In this document: positions 7,171 through 16,933 of the stretch, one piece after another | Layout of the letters: every line of letters begins with the position of its first letter | Numbering within the stretch: position 1 is the stretch's first letter | Position numbers and translations under genes: made by a program | The notes under the pieces: model-generated | What the model was told of the DNA's origin: nothing | The model's input: the letters and a program-made list of their open reading frames with translations, nothing else | Databases searched by the model: none | Assembly (NCBI RefSeq): GCF_005117025.1 | Contig: NZ_SWCO01000004.1 | Span: forward strand, 1-64,000 | DNA from: Alteromonas portus | Lineage (GTDB): Bacteria > Pseudomonadota > Gammaproteobacteria > Enterobacterales > Alteromonadaceae | Length of the DNA stretch: 64,000 nt | Direction: 5' to 3'

Positions 7171-7947
7171 TCAATCGCACCGCTCCGGAAAAGAGTACAC
7201 TGTCTCTGCACAAAAAGTCTGGCCATTACTCTCATAGCAAGTACGCATACTCACTGTTCTTTTGCATATTCCTGGAGAATGGGGCTCTAAAATATTTGAA
7301 GAATCTAGACCTGGACCAATATAAGCCCCCCAATATTGGTTTTTTGCCTGTTTTTTAGCAAGTTCTCTTCGGCACTGCTCGTCGTCAGCAATGGTATTAG
7401 TTGTTTCATCTATTTCGCCGTCTATAAATGCTAGCGCATGGGTCATCCCATCAATTTTCGACATGCCTCTCTCTAGGCTTAGTGCTGCCGAATTTAACTT
7501 ATATTTATGATTTGTAGAGAGTTCCAGCAAAAGGCCAAGTCTAAAAACCAAGCGATTCTCAGCGTCACCAACAAAAGCAATGATAGACTTATCATTTAAG
7601 TCACGATAAACATTAAGGTCTACTGAATGCCCATCGATTTCAATTTCTAGACCAGTCAACTCCTCACCTTTACCTAAATCATTGAGATTTAGGTTCTTTC
7701 CCTCCACATATTTTATAATACTGCTTTCTATTTGGTTCCTGACTTCGTTTTGCCTCCTTGCTCCTTTGTAGTATTCAGAAACAACATAGCATGTGGCTGA
7801 AGTTTCAGATTGTGCCTCTGCAAGTGAAGTATTTGAGGTTTTTTTCGCGCTATTAAAGGAGTTTGGCTGCCCAGTTTCATCCATAATTGAAGCAGTCACT
7901 ATTGCGGGTAAGAATAGAAACGCCGCTAATATTCCTATTTTATTCAT
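7171..7947 (-). CDS. Secreted protein of unknown function
   Basis: I do not recognise this 258-residue protein. It has a Sec-type signal peptide (hydrophobic residues 4-20, likely cut after VTA). A middle region lacks cysteine except near its start. The C-terminal tail is cysteine-rich, with cysteines in PGICKRTV, RTCYES, FCAET and PERCD, which suggests disulfides in the periplasm or outside the cell. It is monocistronic, convergent with tusE, with a gap of 377 bases upstream. It is likely lineage-restricted. Confidence 0.7.
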   Translation of the reverse strand: MNKIGILAAFLFLPAIVTASIMDETGQPNSFNSAKKTSNTSLAEAQSETSATCYVVSEYYKGARRQNEVRNQIESSIIKYVEGKNLNLNDLGKGEELTGLEIEIDGHSVDLNVYRDLNDKSIIAFVGDAENRLVFRLGLLLELSTNHKYKLNSAALSLERGMSKIDGMTHALAFIDGEIDETTNTIADDEQCRRELAKKQAKNQYWGAYIGPGLDSSNILEPHSPGICKRTVSMRTCYESNGQTFCAETVYSFPERCD

Positions 7948-8324
7948 TGAAAAGTCCTTATCTCTTTTATCTTATGTCCTATTTCTTATAATGGTTAATG
8001 TAGACTGCAACCTTCCACTAATCAATATTACTGTTCAAAAACGTACATTACGATTCAATAATTTATATTAAGCTTATAGATTAAGCATAACTTCCTTCTT
8101 CCTAGTTATTATTCCAACCAAGCTCTTTGCACGGATTGAGGCCCGATTTAAGGTAACTATCAAAAGAGCCGCCCTTTTGTAAATTGCTCTAGCCTTGGTG
8201 TTGATATTGCAACTCACCTCTAACATTAGCGTTTTATCTCGGGTTTCAGGCATATTTTTCATACTTGCCTTTTACCGAACACCATAAACGTGAATGTTTT
8301 ACATAAATGGACATAGGAGGCTGT
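7948..8324. other. AT-rich gap without a firm gene
   Basis: This divergent region must hold the promoters of both flanking genes. A 62-codon minus-strand frame (8074-8262) lacks a convincing ribosome-binding site and recognisable sequence, so I do not call it. No RNA gene or repeat is apparent. Confidence 0.4.
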
Positions 8325-8762
8325 ATGACAGTTCAAAAACACTACGTAATTGTGGCCAACCACGACGACGCCACAGCTTACACCTATACCAACCACGGAA
8401 GTGCACTTGTTGAGGTAAAGAAGTGGCACAATGAGTTTAGTGGCGCGAGTGACCAAGACATTTATACAGATGAACCCGGCAGACAATCGGCTCCCGCTTC
8501 GCAAGTACCGGGCGTTGATAGCATGAATCGAAAAGATGCCGCTGAACTCGAAGATGAACGATTTGCTAGTGACATTGCTGACTGGCTAGATGGTGAGCGT
8601 AAACGGGGGGCGTTGGGCTCGATAGATATTATTAGCGGACCTGGGTTTCTTGGTAAATTGCGAAACGGAATGTCATCTCAATGTTCGGACGTTGTCGATA
8701 AAGAAGTGAAAAAGAATGTTTTAGGTGTGGACGAGGAAACCTTACTTTCCTACCTTAAATAA
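8325..8762 (+). CDS. Host attachment protein family (AtsE-like)
   Basis: A 145-residue soluble protein resembling the family named for proteins needed for attachment to host cells. Visible features are HYVIVANHDDATAYTY at the start, a loop with SGASDQDIYTDEPGR, a segment FASDIADWLDG, and a C-terminal VVDKEVKKNVLG region. The biochemical role of the family is not established. The ATG at 8325 is preferred over the one at 8307 because AGGAGG (8315-8320) lies 4 bases upstream. It is single, with a terminator behind it. Confidence 0.75.
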   Translation: MTVQKHYVIVANHDDATAYTYTNHGSALVEVKKWHNEFSGASDQDIYTDEPGRQSAPASQVPGVDSMNRKDAAELEDERFASDIADWLDGERKRGALGSIDIISGPGFLGKLRNGMSSQCSDVVDKEVKKNVLGVDEETLLSYLK

Positions 8763-8789
8763 CACGTTTTCCTGTAAATCTAAGGTTAG

Positions 8790-8812
8790 AGGCGGCTGTG
8801 ATTTGACCGCCT
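8790..8812 (+). terminator. Terminator after the host-attachment gene
   Basis: AGGCGG (8790-8795) pairs with CCGCCT (8807-8812) and is followed by TCATTTTATT on the plus strand. Confidence 0.6.
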
Positions 8813-8848
8813 TCATTTTATTCGTATGCGCGGTATTATTTAAAAGTT

Positions 8849-9553
8849 TTAGTCAGCCTTTAACATATTAACTTCACCCACTGCCTCAGCGCTCTTAAAC
8901 GTTTTTACTTGCGTGACTTCTAGGTCGGTATAGATACGAGGGTTATTCAAAATATACTCTACCTCATTATTCAATGCGCCTTTAGTGTCAGCCGTTAGCC
9001 ACGCGTTAATAGCATGCTTATCATGAGGAAGAAAGCAGGGAATGGATTTTTCATGATACTGACTAAAGCCATCTATGGGCGGACGCGTCACCACTGCACA
9101 AGAATATAGACCGTTACTAAACCTCCGATATACCGCACCAATAAGCAATGCCCCACTGGTGGGTTTCATTAAGTAATGTGCTTTGCCTTTCCCAATTGGG
9201 TTAGACTCCCCTACTGCCGTTGCTACGACTATAGCCCGCCGTTCTCGAATAAACTTTCCCCAATAAGGGCTTTCTAGATTACGGGCATTGAATGTGGTTC
9301 TGTTGCCAACCTCTAACGTGTTTTCAACGGGCTTAGCATCAAACCACCATGTAGCATCTATGGTGCTATCATCAGACACAATTGCGTTGGTTATTTGCCG
9401 TTCGGCTGCTTTTCCAAATGCGGGATAAAAGTTAATGACATTGCTTGTGGAAGATTCGTTGACAAAGAGCGGTATGGTTTCTGTAAGCCCGACTTCTTCA
9501 AGTAGCGCTATAACTTCAGGTGAGTCAGTAATACGTTGTATGAATCCGCACAT
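8849..9553 (-). CDS. SRAP-domain protein (YedK/HMCES family), divergent
   Basis: A 234-residue protein of the SOS-response-associated family, whose members form a thiazolidine crosslink between Cys2 and abasic sites in single-stranded DNA. The N-terminus is MCGF, so Cys2 is present once methionine is removed. Other family positions map to N89 (FNARNLES), E116 (ATAVGES, where YedK has GFYEW) and H167 (YHEKSIPCFLP). The centre is far from the canonical consensus, but the catalytic set appears intact. It is a single gene. Its activity is inferred from the family. Confidence 0.82.
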   Translation of the reverse strand: MCGFIQRITDSPEVIALLEEVGLTETIPLFVNESSTSNVINFYPAFGKAAERQITNAIVSDDSTIDATWWFDAKPVENTLEVGNRTTFNARNLESPYWGKFIRERRAIVVATAVGESNPIGKGKAHYLMKPTSGALLIGAVYRRFSNGLYSCAVVTRPPIDGFSQYHEKSIPCFLPHDKHAINAWLTADTKGALNNEVEYILNNPRIYTDLEVTQVKTFKSAEAVGEVNMLKAD

Positions 9554-9632
9554 GTATTCTTTCTCTTTTTTACTAAGAAACCTGTCTAATAGTAACGCTT
9601 AGCGTTAGAAATCAAAGCTAAAAATAAAAAAA

Positions 9633-9655
9633 GGAAACGGTAGCTAACCGTTTCC
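9633..9655 (-). terminator. Terminator of the S9 peptidase gene
   Basis: GGAAACGGT (9633-9641) pairs with ACCGTTTCC (9647-9655). On the minus strand the hairpin is followed by a run of seven T. Confidence 0.85.
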
Positions 9656-9699
9656 TCTTGATTTTATTTGCAATTTCTAGTTTCAGTAATGCATGCCAT

Positions 9700-11664
9700 T
9701 TACTGTGTATGCTTATCCAAAAACTTGATCATTGCATCCCAACGCTCTACGTTATTCTCAGGCTTATAGAAACCATGGCCTTCGCCTGATTTCATCATCC
9801 ACTCGTAGGGCATGTTGCGCTTCTCTAACTCAGCACGCAAAGCAAATGCATGCTCTTTAGGTACACGTACGTCCTCTTCACCCTGAATAATGAAAACAGG
9901 GACTTTTATTTTGTCTACATTTTTAACTGGAGACTGTAAATCCCTTTCACCACCCGTTGGCAGCACTTGATTAAGGTAGTTTATGCCCGCTTGGTTTTCA
10001 GGGATGTCACCTTTCTCAAGCATCATGTCTAAGTCGTATACACCCACGAAACCAATTGTACATTGGTAAAGATCAGGCTCACGAATTACACTTTGTAATG
10101 CAGCATAACCACCGTATGAACCACCGTAAACGCACATGCGGTCTTTATCAACTATGCCTTGTTTAACAAGATGCATAGTACCGTCGGTCATGTCATCTAT
10201 CATCGTGGTACCCCATTTACGAAATCCCGATTTTTCAAACGGAAGACCATAACCACCCGAGCCACGGAAGTTTGGCTGTAGTACTGCGTACCCATGTGAT
10301 GCTAGTACTTTCGCATCGCTGTCCATTCCACTTAATGAATCATAAGGGCCGTGTGGCCCACCATGGGGAAGCAAAACAAAAGGAAGGTTTTTAGATTTTC
10401 CATCAGGAAGCGTAAGAACTGCCGAAATTTCCTGACCGTCTCTTGCTTTATAGGTGATTAGTTGCGACTTAGGGATCGTTAAATCTTTCAGCCAAGGCCT
10501 AGTTTCAGCGAGTTTGACGAGCTTACGTGCTGACTTGTCAAACAAGTAAAAGACAGTGGGGTTATTCGCGTTACCTACACGAAAGATCACTTGATTTGTA
10601 TCATTAGTAGAAGACGTTGCTTCAACCACTTGACCTTTAAAGGTATTTGTTAAGCTTGCTAATATTTTTTGATCTTCGCCATATTGGACACCGTCCAAAA
10701 ATACAGCATCAATACCCAGATATTCAAAAGAAGCCCCTTGAACTTCTCTAACTTGGCCATTTTGAACGTGAACAATGGGTGAAACATCAACTTTGTCATG
10801 TGCGTAAAGAACAGTGTGCTTTTTTGTATCTACATTAAATGTAGCAAGTGCTTGTGTATCTGTTTCTATGGTACTTAAACCAACAAGAGTTTTGTTATCA
10901 GCTAAAAAAACTAAAGGTTGGAAAAATGGGTCGTATGCACCGGCTTCATATGCAGTATACCAATCACTTTCGGGAGACGATCTAACAATTAACGTTTGCT
11001 TATTATCTTCGTTAGGGTCAGAGTTAAACATCGCTAATACGTTACCGTTGGTTCCAGTAATAACCTCTGCTCCACTGCCTGCATAGCGACGTAGCGGCAT
11101 TCTTCCCATACCACTTTTCCGCCCATTGCTTACTTTCATCTTATAAAGATCTAGGTAAGGCTCTCTTGCGGTCAAATCAACGCTGTAAACCACAACGGCA
11201 TCGGGATCTGATGGTAAATAGTCAACAATTCGAGAGAACCGCTTATCGCCGCTTTCTGAACGCCAGCCAGTTAATATCGTGCTGTCACTTCCGTCAGCGT
11301 TCATAGCTATAAGTTCGCCTGTGGGCAGCGGTTCTTCAAAGGAGCCCACTTCACGAGCCATTGTTAACAAGAGACGAGCGTCATTTAGCCAGTTAAATGT
11401 ACTGACCGACTCTTTCCCGCGTCCACGCGTAATTGATACAACCTCTTGTTTTTTGATATCTAAAACTGTCAGCGAAATTAAACCTTCTTCGCTGCGGGAT
11501 GTTGAGGCTAAGTAGGTACCCTCTGGGGAAATTTTAATATCCAAATATTGAGCATGCTTTGCATAACTTTCAATAATAGGTTGCTGAACGTCCGCATAAG
11601 ATATGCAAGAAAAAGCTAGGCTTCCCAGCATAATCGTTTTCAATAAAGACAAACGAGCTTTCAT
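9700..11664 (-). CDS. S9 family prolyl-oligopeptidase-type peptidase
   Basis: A 654-residue serine peptidase with a signal peptide (about residues 1-24, ISYA cleavage region). A seven-bladed beta-propeller-like N-terminal region (about 25-390) precedes an alpha/beta-hydrolase domain. The catalytic triad is S516 (GGSYGG), D598 (GEEDVRVP) and H630 (GEGHGFY). Relatives cleave short peptides in the periplasm. The gene follows a TonB-dependent receptor on the same strand, 65 bases away, with a terminator between them. The pairing suggests peptide uptake followed by degradation. Confidence 0.92.
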   Translation of the reverse strand: MKARLSLLKTIMLGSLAFSCISYADVQQPIIESYAKHAQYLDIKISPEGTYLASTSRSEEGLISLTVLDIKKQEVVSITRGRGKESVSTFNWLNDARLLLTMAREVGSFEEPLPTGELIAMNADGSDSTILTGWRSESGDKRFSRIVDYLPSDPDAVVVYSVDLTAREPYLDLYKMKVSNGRKSGMGRMPLRRYAGSGAEVITGTNGNVLAMFNSDPNEDNKQTLIVRSSPESDWYTAYEAGAYDPFFQPLVFLADNKTLVGLSTIETDTQALATFNVDTKKHTVLYAHDKVDVSPIVHVQNGQVREVQGASFEYLGIDAVFLDGVQYGEDQKILASLTNTFKGQVVEATSSTNDTNQVIFRVGNANNPTVFYLFDKSARKLVKLAETRPWLKDLTIPKSQLITYKARDGQEISAVLTLPDGKSKNLPFVLLPHGGPHGPYDSLSGMDSDAKVLASHGYAVLQPNFRGSGGYGLPFEKSGFRKWGTTMIDDMTDGTMHLVKQGIVDKDRMCVYGGSYGGYAALQSVIREPDLYQCTIGFVGVYDLDMMLEKGDIPENQAGINYLNQVLPTGGERDLQSPVKNVDKIKVPVFIIQGEEDVRVPKEHAFALRAELEKRNMPYEWMMKSGEGHGFYKPENNVERWDAMIKFLDKHTQ

Positions 11665-11687
11665 TTATTTATCATCTCCATGTAAAA

Positions 11688-11710
11688 AAGCCTCCGATTA
11701 TCGGAGGCTT
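11688..11710 (-). terminator. Terminator between the receptor and peptidase genes
   Basis: AAGCCTCCGA (11688-11697) pairs with TCGGAGGCTT (11701-11710). On the minus strand it is followed by a T-run. It probably attenuates transcription between receptor and peptidase rather than isolating them, since the peptidase start is only 24 bases further on. Confidence 0.8.
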
Positions 11711-11729
11711 ACTACTTTAAGTCATACTT

Positions 11730-14663
11730 TTAGAAGTTGTATTTTACGTTAGCAAATACTCTTCGACCGATAAAGTCGTACTGAGAGAATAAAGCAGAGT
11801 TACCTAACTCGAAACCACTTCTAGATAATTGAGGTGGTTCTTTGTCAAACATGTTTGCTACACCCACAGTAAAATCGAAGTCTTCGTAAACAAATGAACC
11901 CGACAATGCGTGATATGTCGTCCATTTCGTTTCATCGATAAACGTCACTGTTTCGCCATTTAGCGTAGTGGTATTTGTTTCGCTACTGTAGTACTCGTAA
12001 TCGTTAGTAGAGTCGAAGTAGCTAGCAGTCCACGTAACGCTCCAGTCGTCTTTGCCATAGGTTAGTCGAGCTACACCCACATGCTTAGGAACACCGTTTT
12101 CACCAACTTCGTTGTTATACGGAGAATCTTCAAACAATAGGCCGAACTTTTCAATCTGCATAGTGTGTTCTACGCGGAAACGAACGTTACCCCAATCGAA
12201 TTCCTCATCATAAGTGAAGTTGTAGTCAACACCGCGTACACGTTGGTATGAAATGTTTACGTAACCACCGTTAACTTGGTCGATACCAAAATCGTTTGCG
12301 TCTGAACCGTCTCTACGTGTAAACAAATCACATAATGGCTCGTTAGCGAAATCGATAGAGTTATAACAACGGCTAACAATGTCTCCACCGCCCAAGTTGT
12401 CAATTTCATTTGAAATTTCAATATTGAAATAGTCAATTGAGAAAGCGTACGTATCTTCAGGGCTAGTAAGCACAAGGCCGATACCTTCTGCAACTGAAGT
12501 TTCAGCTTCAAGACGACCTACACCGCCGCTTGTAACAAGCAACGCTGAACTTCCACCTTGCTCGTAATCCGCAGGAATACCTTCAGCTTGACAGTTTGCA
12601 AATACGGTATCGGAAATTGCACCCGCGTTAAACTGATTAACGTAGTCAAGACAAGGGTCGATAGCTAGCTGACCAGCGAAGCCAGTCTGCTCTGCAAGGT
12701 ATAGCTCGTATAGAGCCGGAGCACGGAAAGACGTACCACGACTCGCACGAACGCTCACACCATCGACGATAGACCAGTTCAAGCCTAATTTAAACGTTGT
12801 GTCTGAACCATAAGTATCAACATCGTTCCAACGACCAGAGGCAGTTAGATCAAGTCTTTCGAAGCCTGTCACGTCTTCTAAAAGTGGAACTTTAACTTCC
12901 GCGTAGATCGCTTTAGTCAACTGATCACCTGCAGTGATACCTGCTCCAGAAAGACCCCAAGAGTTGCCGTTAAGAGTATTTTCTCCAGGCGTATCTTCGA
13001 TTTCATCTTTTTGGATTTGGAAACCAAATGCAGCACCTACTTCACCGGCTGGTAAAGTGAACAAGTCGCCAGTTACGTAACCTTCAAGGGTTTGCTGGTC
13101 GTAAGTTGTTTGCCCGTAATCACGACCAAATAAAAACGACTCTTGTGCTGGAGTTCTGTTACCGTAAAGGAATTCTGGGTCAGTCCAAGGGATGTCTACA
13201 CAAGTATTGCCGCTATACTCTGTCACTTCACCAGAACAGCTACCGCCAGTAGCAGCATTGATCTGCGCCATCAACATAGCATCGTAGTAGATGATATCTT
13301 GCTCGTACTTACCATCGTTGTGGCTGTACTGATAAGATAAATCCCAAGTCCAGAAGCCGATATCGCCGGTTGCACCAACAACACCACGGGTATAGTCAAC
13401 TTGAATTTCTGAGCTGAAGTGGTCTGTCAAAGCAACGGGGAATATGAAACCATCTCCATCAAACCCATCTAGTACATCGGTAGATAGCGTGCCTACATCA
13501 GCAGTCCAGAACTGACGGTAGTCATCAGTTTTTGTTGTACGGCGGCTATGAATGAACTCACCGTAAATCACTACATCGTCAGTAAGGTTATATTCACCGG
13601 TTGCATAAAGCGACGCGTTTTGTGTTTCTGGTACAACAGTTTGCGCAGCTAGGAATGGGTGGTTTAGATCCCACCAACCTTCACTGGCATAGTCGTCGTT
13701 AAACGATACTGGATACCAGCCTTCTGGCGTTGTGAAACCAACGTTTGCATCGTTAATGCTTTCATAACCGTTGTTAGCAAAAAAGTTGTCGTAGTCATAC
13801 GCTGCTTGTAAGCTACCGCCGTAAGCTGAAGAAACCCCGCCATACAACCATAAGCCGTAACCTGTTTCGCTACAGTGGTAGTCACCAGTACGTGGGTCGA
13901 TAGGATCGGCACGTGAACCATCCGCAGCAAACTGTAGACGTTCAGTACAGTTGAAATAGTCGCGGTCACCACGACGTAGCATAGATACCTTACGGTAGTC
14001 AGCAGTTACACGGAATGAACCTTCTGCGTACTCTTCACCAAAAGAGATATTAATACGGCGGTCTTCACCGCCCGACTCCATCGGCTGGCTGATATCAACG
14101 TTTACTGTCTTCTCGTCGCCTTTTTTGGTGATAATGTTAATTACACCGGCTACCGCGTCTGAACCATAAAGCGCAGATGCACCGTCTTTAAGTATTTCAA
14201 CGCGCTCGATAGCTGAAAGTGGAAGACTGTTCAAATCGAATGAAGAAACTGCTCCACGTGTACCCGCAGGTCCAGCACGACGGCCGTTCAATAGAATAAG
14301 TGTACGGTTAGCACCTAAGCCACGTAGGCCTACAGTCTCTGCACCAGTACCACCATCAGTAACATAACCTACGGTAAGCGCCGCAGTAATCTGGCTTGAA
14401 CCAGCTGCCGCAGTACTTGTACGAAGTAGTTCCCCCAAAGTCTTAAGACCCTCACCTTCAGCATCTTCAACAGAAATGATGTCGATAGGAGTATCATTAG
14501 CAAAAGAGTCTGTGCGGATACGAGAGCCTACTACTGAAATCTGTTCTACAGGTTCAGCACTATTGTCTGCTTCTTCTTGAGCAGCTACGAATGAAGCTCC
14601 CCCAAGACCAAGCGCGATGATTATCCCTTGAGATAATCGATTTAGTGTGTTTCGGTTTTCCAT
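11730..14663 (-). CDS. TonB-dependent outer-membrane receptor
   Basis: A 977-residue receptor. A signal peptide (about 1-28, ending VAAQ) is followed by a TonB-box-like EQISVVGSRI, a plug domain (about 48-180, with VGLRGLGANRTLILLNGRR and GSDAVAGVINIITKK) and a 22-strand barrel ending in the aromatic residue F (NVKYNF). It belongs to the large receptor type that is abundant in Alteromonas. The ligand cannot be read from sequence, but the S9 peptidase behind it points to peptides. A strong promoter and a leader of about 165 bases lie upstream. Confidence 0.95.
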   Translation of the reverse strand: MENRNTLNRLSQGIIIALGLGGASFVAAQEEADNSAEPVEQISVVGSRIRTDSFANDTPIDIISVEDAEGEGLKTLGELLRTSTAAAGSSQITAALTVGYVTDGGTGAETVGLRGLGANRTLILLNGRRAGPAGTRGAVSSFDLNSLPLSAIERVEILKDGASALYGSDAVAGVINIITKKGDEKTVNVDISQPMESGGEDRRINISFGEEYAEGSFRVTADYRKVSMLRRGDRDYFNCTERLQFAADGSRADPIDPRTGDYHCSETGYGLWLYGGVSSAYGGSLQAAYDYDNFFANNGYESINDANVGFTTPEGWYPVSFNDDYASEGWWDLNHPFLAAQTVVPETQNASLYATGEYNLTDDVVIYGEFIHSRRTTKTDDYRQFWTADVGTLSTDVLDGFDGDGFIFPVALTDHFSSEIQVDYTRGVVGATGDIGFWTWDLSYQYSHNDGKYEQDIIYYDAMLMAQINAATGGSCSGEVTEYSGNTCVDIPWTDPEFLYGNRTPAQESFLFGRDYGQTTYDQQTLEGYVTGDLFTLPAGEVGAAFGFQIQKDEIEDTPGENTLNGNSWGLSGAGITAGDQLTKAIYAEVKVPLLEDVTGFERLDLTASGRWNDVDTYGSDTTFKLGLNWSIVDGVSVRASRGTSFRAPALYELYLAEQTGFAGQLAIDPCLDYVNQFNAGAISDTVFANCQAEGIPADYEQGGSSALLVTSGGVGRLEAETSVAEGIGLVLTSPEDTYAFSIDYFNIEISNEIDNLGGGDIVSRCYNSIDFANEPLCDLFTRRDGSDANDFGIDQVNGGYVNISYQRVRGVDYNFTYDEEFDWGNVRFRVEHTMQIEKFGLLFEDSPYNNEVGENGVPKHVGVARLTYGKDDWSVTWTASYFDSTNDYEYYSSETNTTTLNGETVTFIDETKWTTYHALSGSFVYEDFDFTVGVANMFDKEPPQLSRSGFELGNSALFSQYDFIGRRVFANVKYNF

Positions 14664-14770
14664 TTTGATTCCCTGGAATTCGGCTTTCTGAACAAACAGA
14701 ATTACCTGAGAGGTAAGTCCGTTTATCCGTTAAGCTTTCTTATTTTAAGTAAATGTGAATTCGACCTTTT

Positions 14771-14812
14771 TTTCATTTTTGTGATAAAGGCGGACCCATA
14801 TTTCATTTTTGT
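14771..14812. repeat. Direct repeat in the receptor leader
   Basis: TTTCATTTTTGT occurs at 14771-14782 and 14801-14812, exactly 30 bases apart (about three helical turns). Both copies lie downstream of the predicted start of transcription, so on the minus strand the leader RNA would carry ACAAAAATGAAA twice. The role is unknown. Confidence 0.5.
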
Positions 14813-14837
14813 TACGCTGCAAGCAACGTTAGCAAAA

Positions 14838-14864
14838 AGTATAGGATTAAGGAGAAAGTGTCAA
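14838..14864 (-). promoter_or_regulatory. Predicted promoter of the TonB-dependent receptor
   Basis: On the minus strand a consensus -35 TTGACA (14859-14864) is followed after 15 bases by TATACT (14838-14843). The spacing is short, but both boxes are near consensus. Transcription would begin near 14831, giving a leader of about 165 bases. Confidence 0.6.
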
Positions 14865-15062
14865 TTATGACGTTAGTGCATGAAATATAAATAATTTAAG
14901 AGTAAAACACTTAATCCATTTACATTTAGAAACAACTTTTATTGAATTTTTTTGAATTATAAGGTGTTGTTTATATAGAGAAATTTTACATACTAAGCGC
15001 TTGGCTAAATAATATGCGAACTAACTTGAAAATAGGAGGGATATTCGGCACAAAAGGAAAGA

Positions 15063-15103
15063 TAATAAAATCCGATACCTACTTACGATACCGGATTTTA
15101 TTA
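15063..15103 (-). terminator. Terminator of the ftsK-serS gene group
   Basis: A 12-base stem TAATAAAATCCG (15063-15074) pairs with CGGATTTTATTA (15092-15103) around a 17-base loop. It lies 60 bases beyond the serS stop codon on the minus strand and is followed there by TCTTT. Confidence 0.65.
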
Positions 15104-15163
15104 GTATCAAGTAACAACAAAGTGGCGTCTGATTGCCTTGGGTTGTCTACTGATCGTTTTTAT

Positions 15164-16471
<1,308 letters not shown>

Positions 16472-16475
16472 CTAA

Positions 16476-16859
16476 TTATCCTTTCATTAATTGAATGGCT
16501 AGCCAACCTGCTACTAGGCAAGCGCCAACGTTAAGAAATACATTCGCTGCGGCTTTAAGCCACAACCCGTTTTCTAATAAAGTTAAGGTTTCAACAGAAA
16601 ATGTTGAGAATGTAGTAAAGGCACCTAATAGGCCCACACCGATGAGCGCACGGTAAGGAGAGTCGCTTAAATCGTGACGTTCGATAATGCCGTACAATAA
16701 CGCAAGTGCAAACGACCCAACCACATTCACCGTTAGTGTACCAAACGGCATGTGTTTTCCAAATAAGGAATCAACACTTGTGGTAACAAAATAGCGTAAA
16801 CAGGCGCCGGTCGCCCCGCCAGCGGCAATAAAACAGTACAAAGCTAACCCTTGAGGCAC
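16476..16859 (-). CDS. crcB: Fluoride channel Fluc (CrcB)
   Basis: A 127-residue membrane protein with four helices of the Fluc/CrcB family, dual-topology dimeric channels that export fluoride. Signatures are GGATGACLRYFV, FGTLTVNVVGSF and LLGAFTTFSTFSVET. It starts with GTG, with AGGGAG six bases upstream. It sits inside the rarA-serS housekeeping group, and I see no fluoride riboswitch in the 74-base gap before it, so expression is probably constitutive. Confidence 0.95.
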   Translation of the reverse strand: MPQGLALYCFIAAGGATGACLRYFVTTSVDSLFGKHMPFGTLTVNVVGSFALALLYGIIERHDLSDSPYRALIGVGLLGAFTTFSTFSVETLTLLENGLWLKAAANVFLNVGACLVAGWLAIQLMKG

Positions 16860-16933
16860 GAAAAACTCCCTAGCGCGTTATTTTTATAGATAAATTGATG
16901 TTACTCAAATGCGTGAGGTACACCTTAACAACT

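Larger units (their letters stand above)
14664..15062. other. Receptor leader and upstream region
   Basis: This 400-base gap holds the receptor promoter and leader. Its half nearest serS is AT-rich. A 66-codon plus-strand frame at 15014 runs through the serS terminator and into serS and is not credible. A small inverted repeat TTACCT-GAG-AGGTAA lies at 14702-14716, close to the receptor start. Confidence 0.5.

Noticed and set aside
8074-8262. 62-codon minus-strand open frame in the 7948-8324 gap
   Set aside because: No recognisable sequence and no convincing ribosome-binding site; most likely chance.
16860-16933. Fluoride riboswitch before crcB
   Set aside because: The 74-base gap does not show the conserved core bases of that class.
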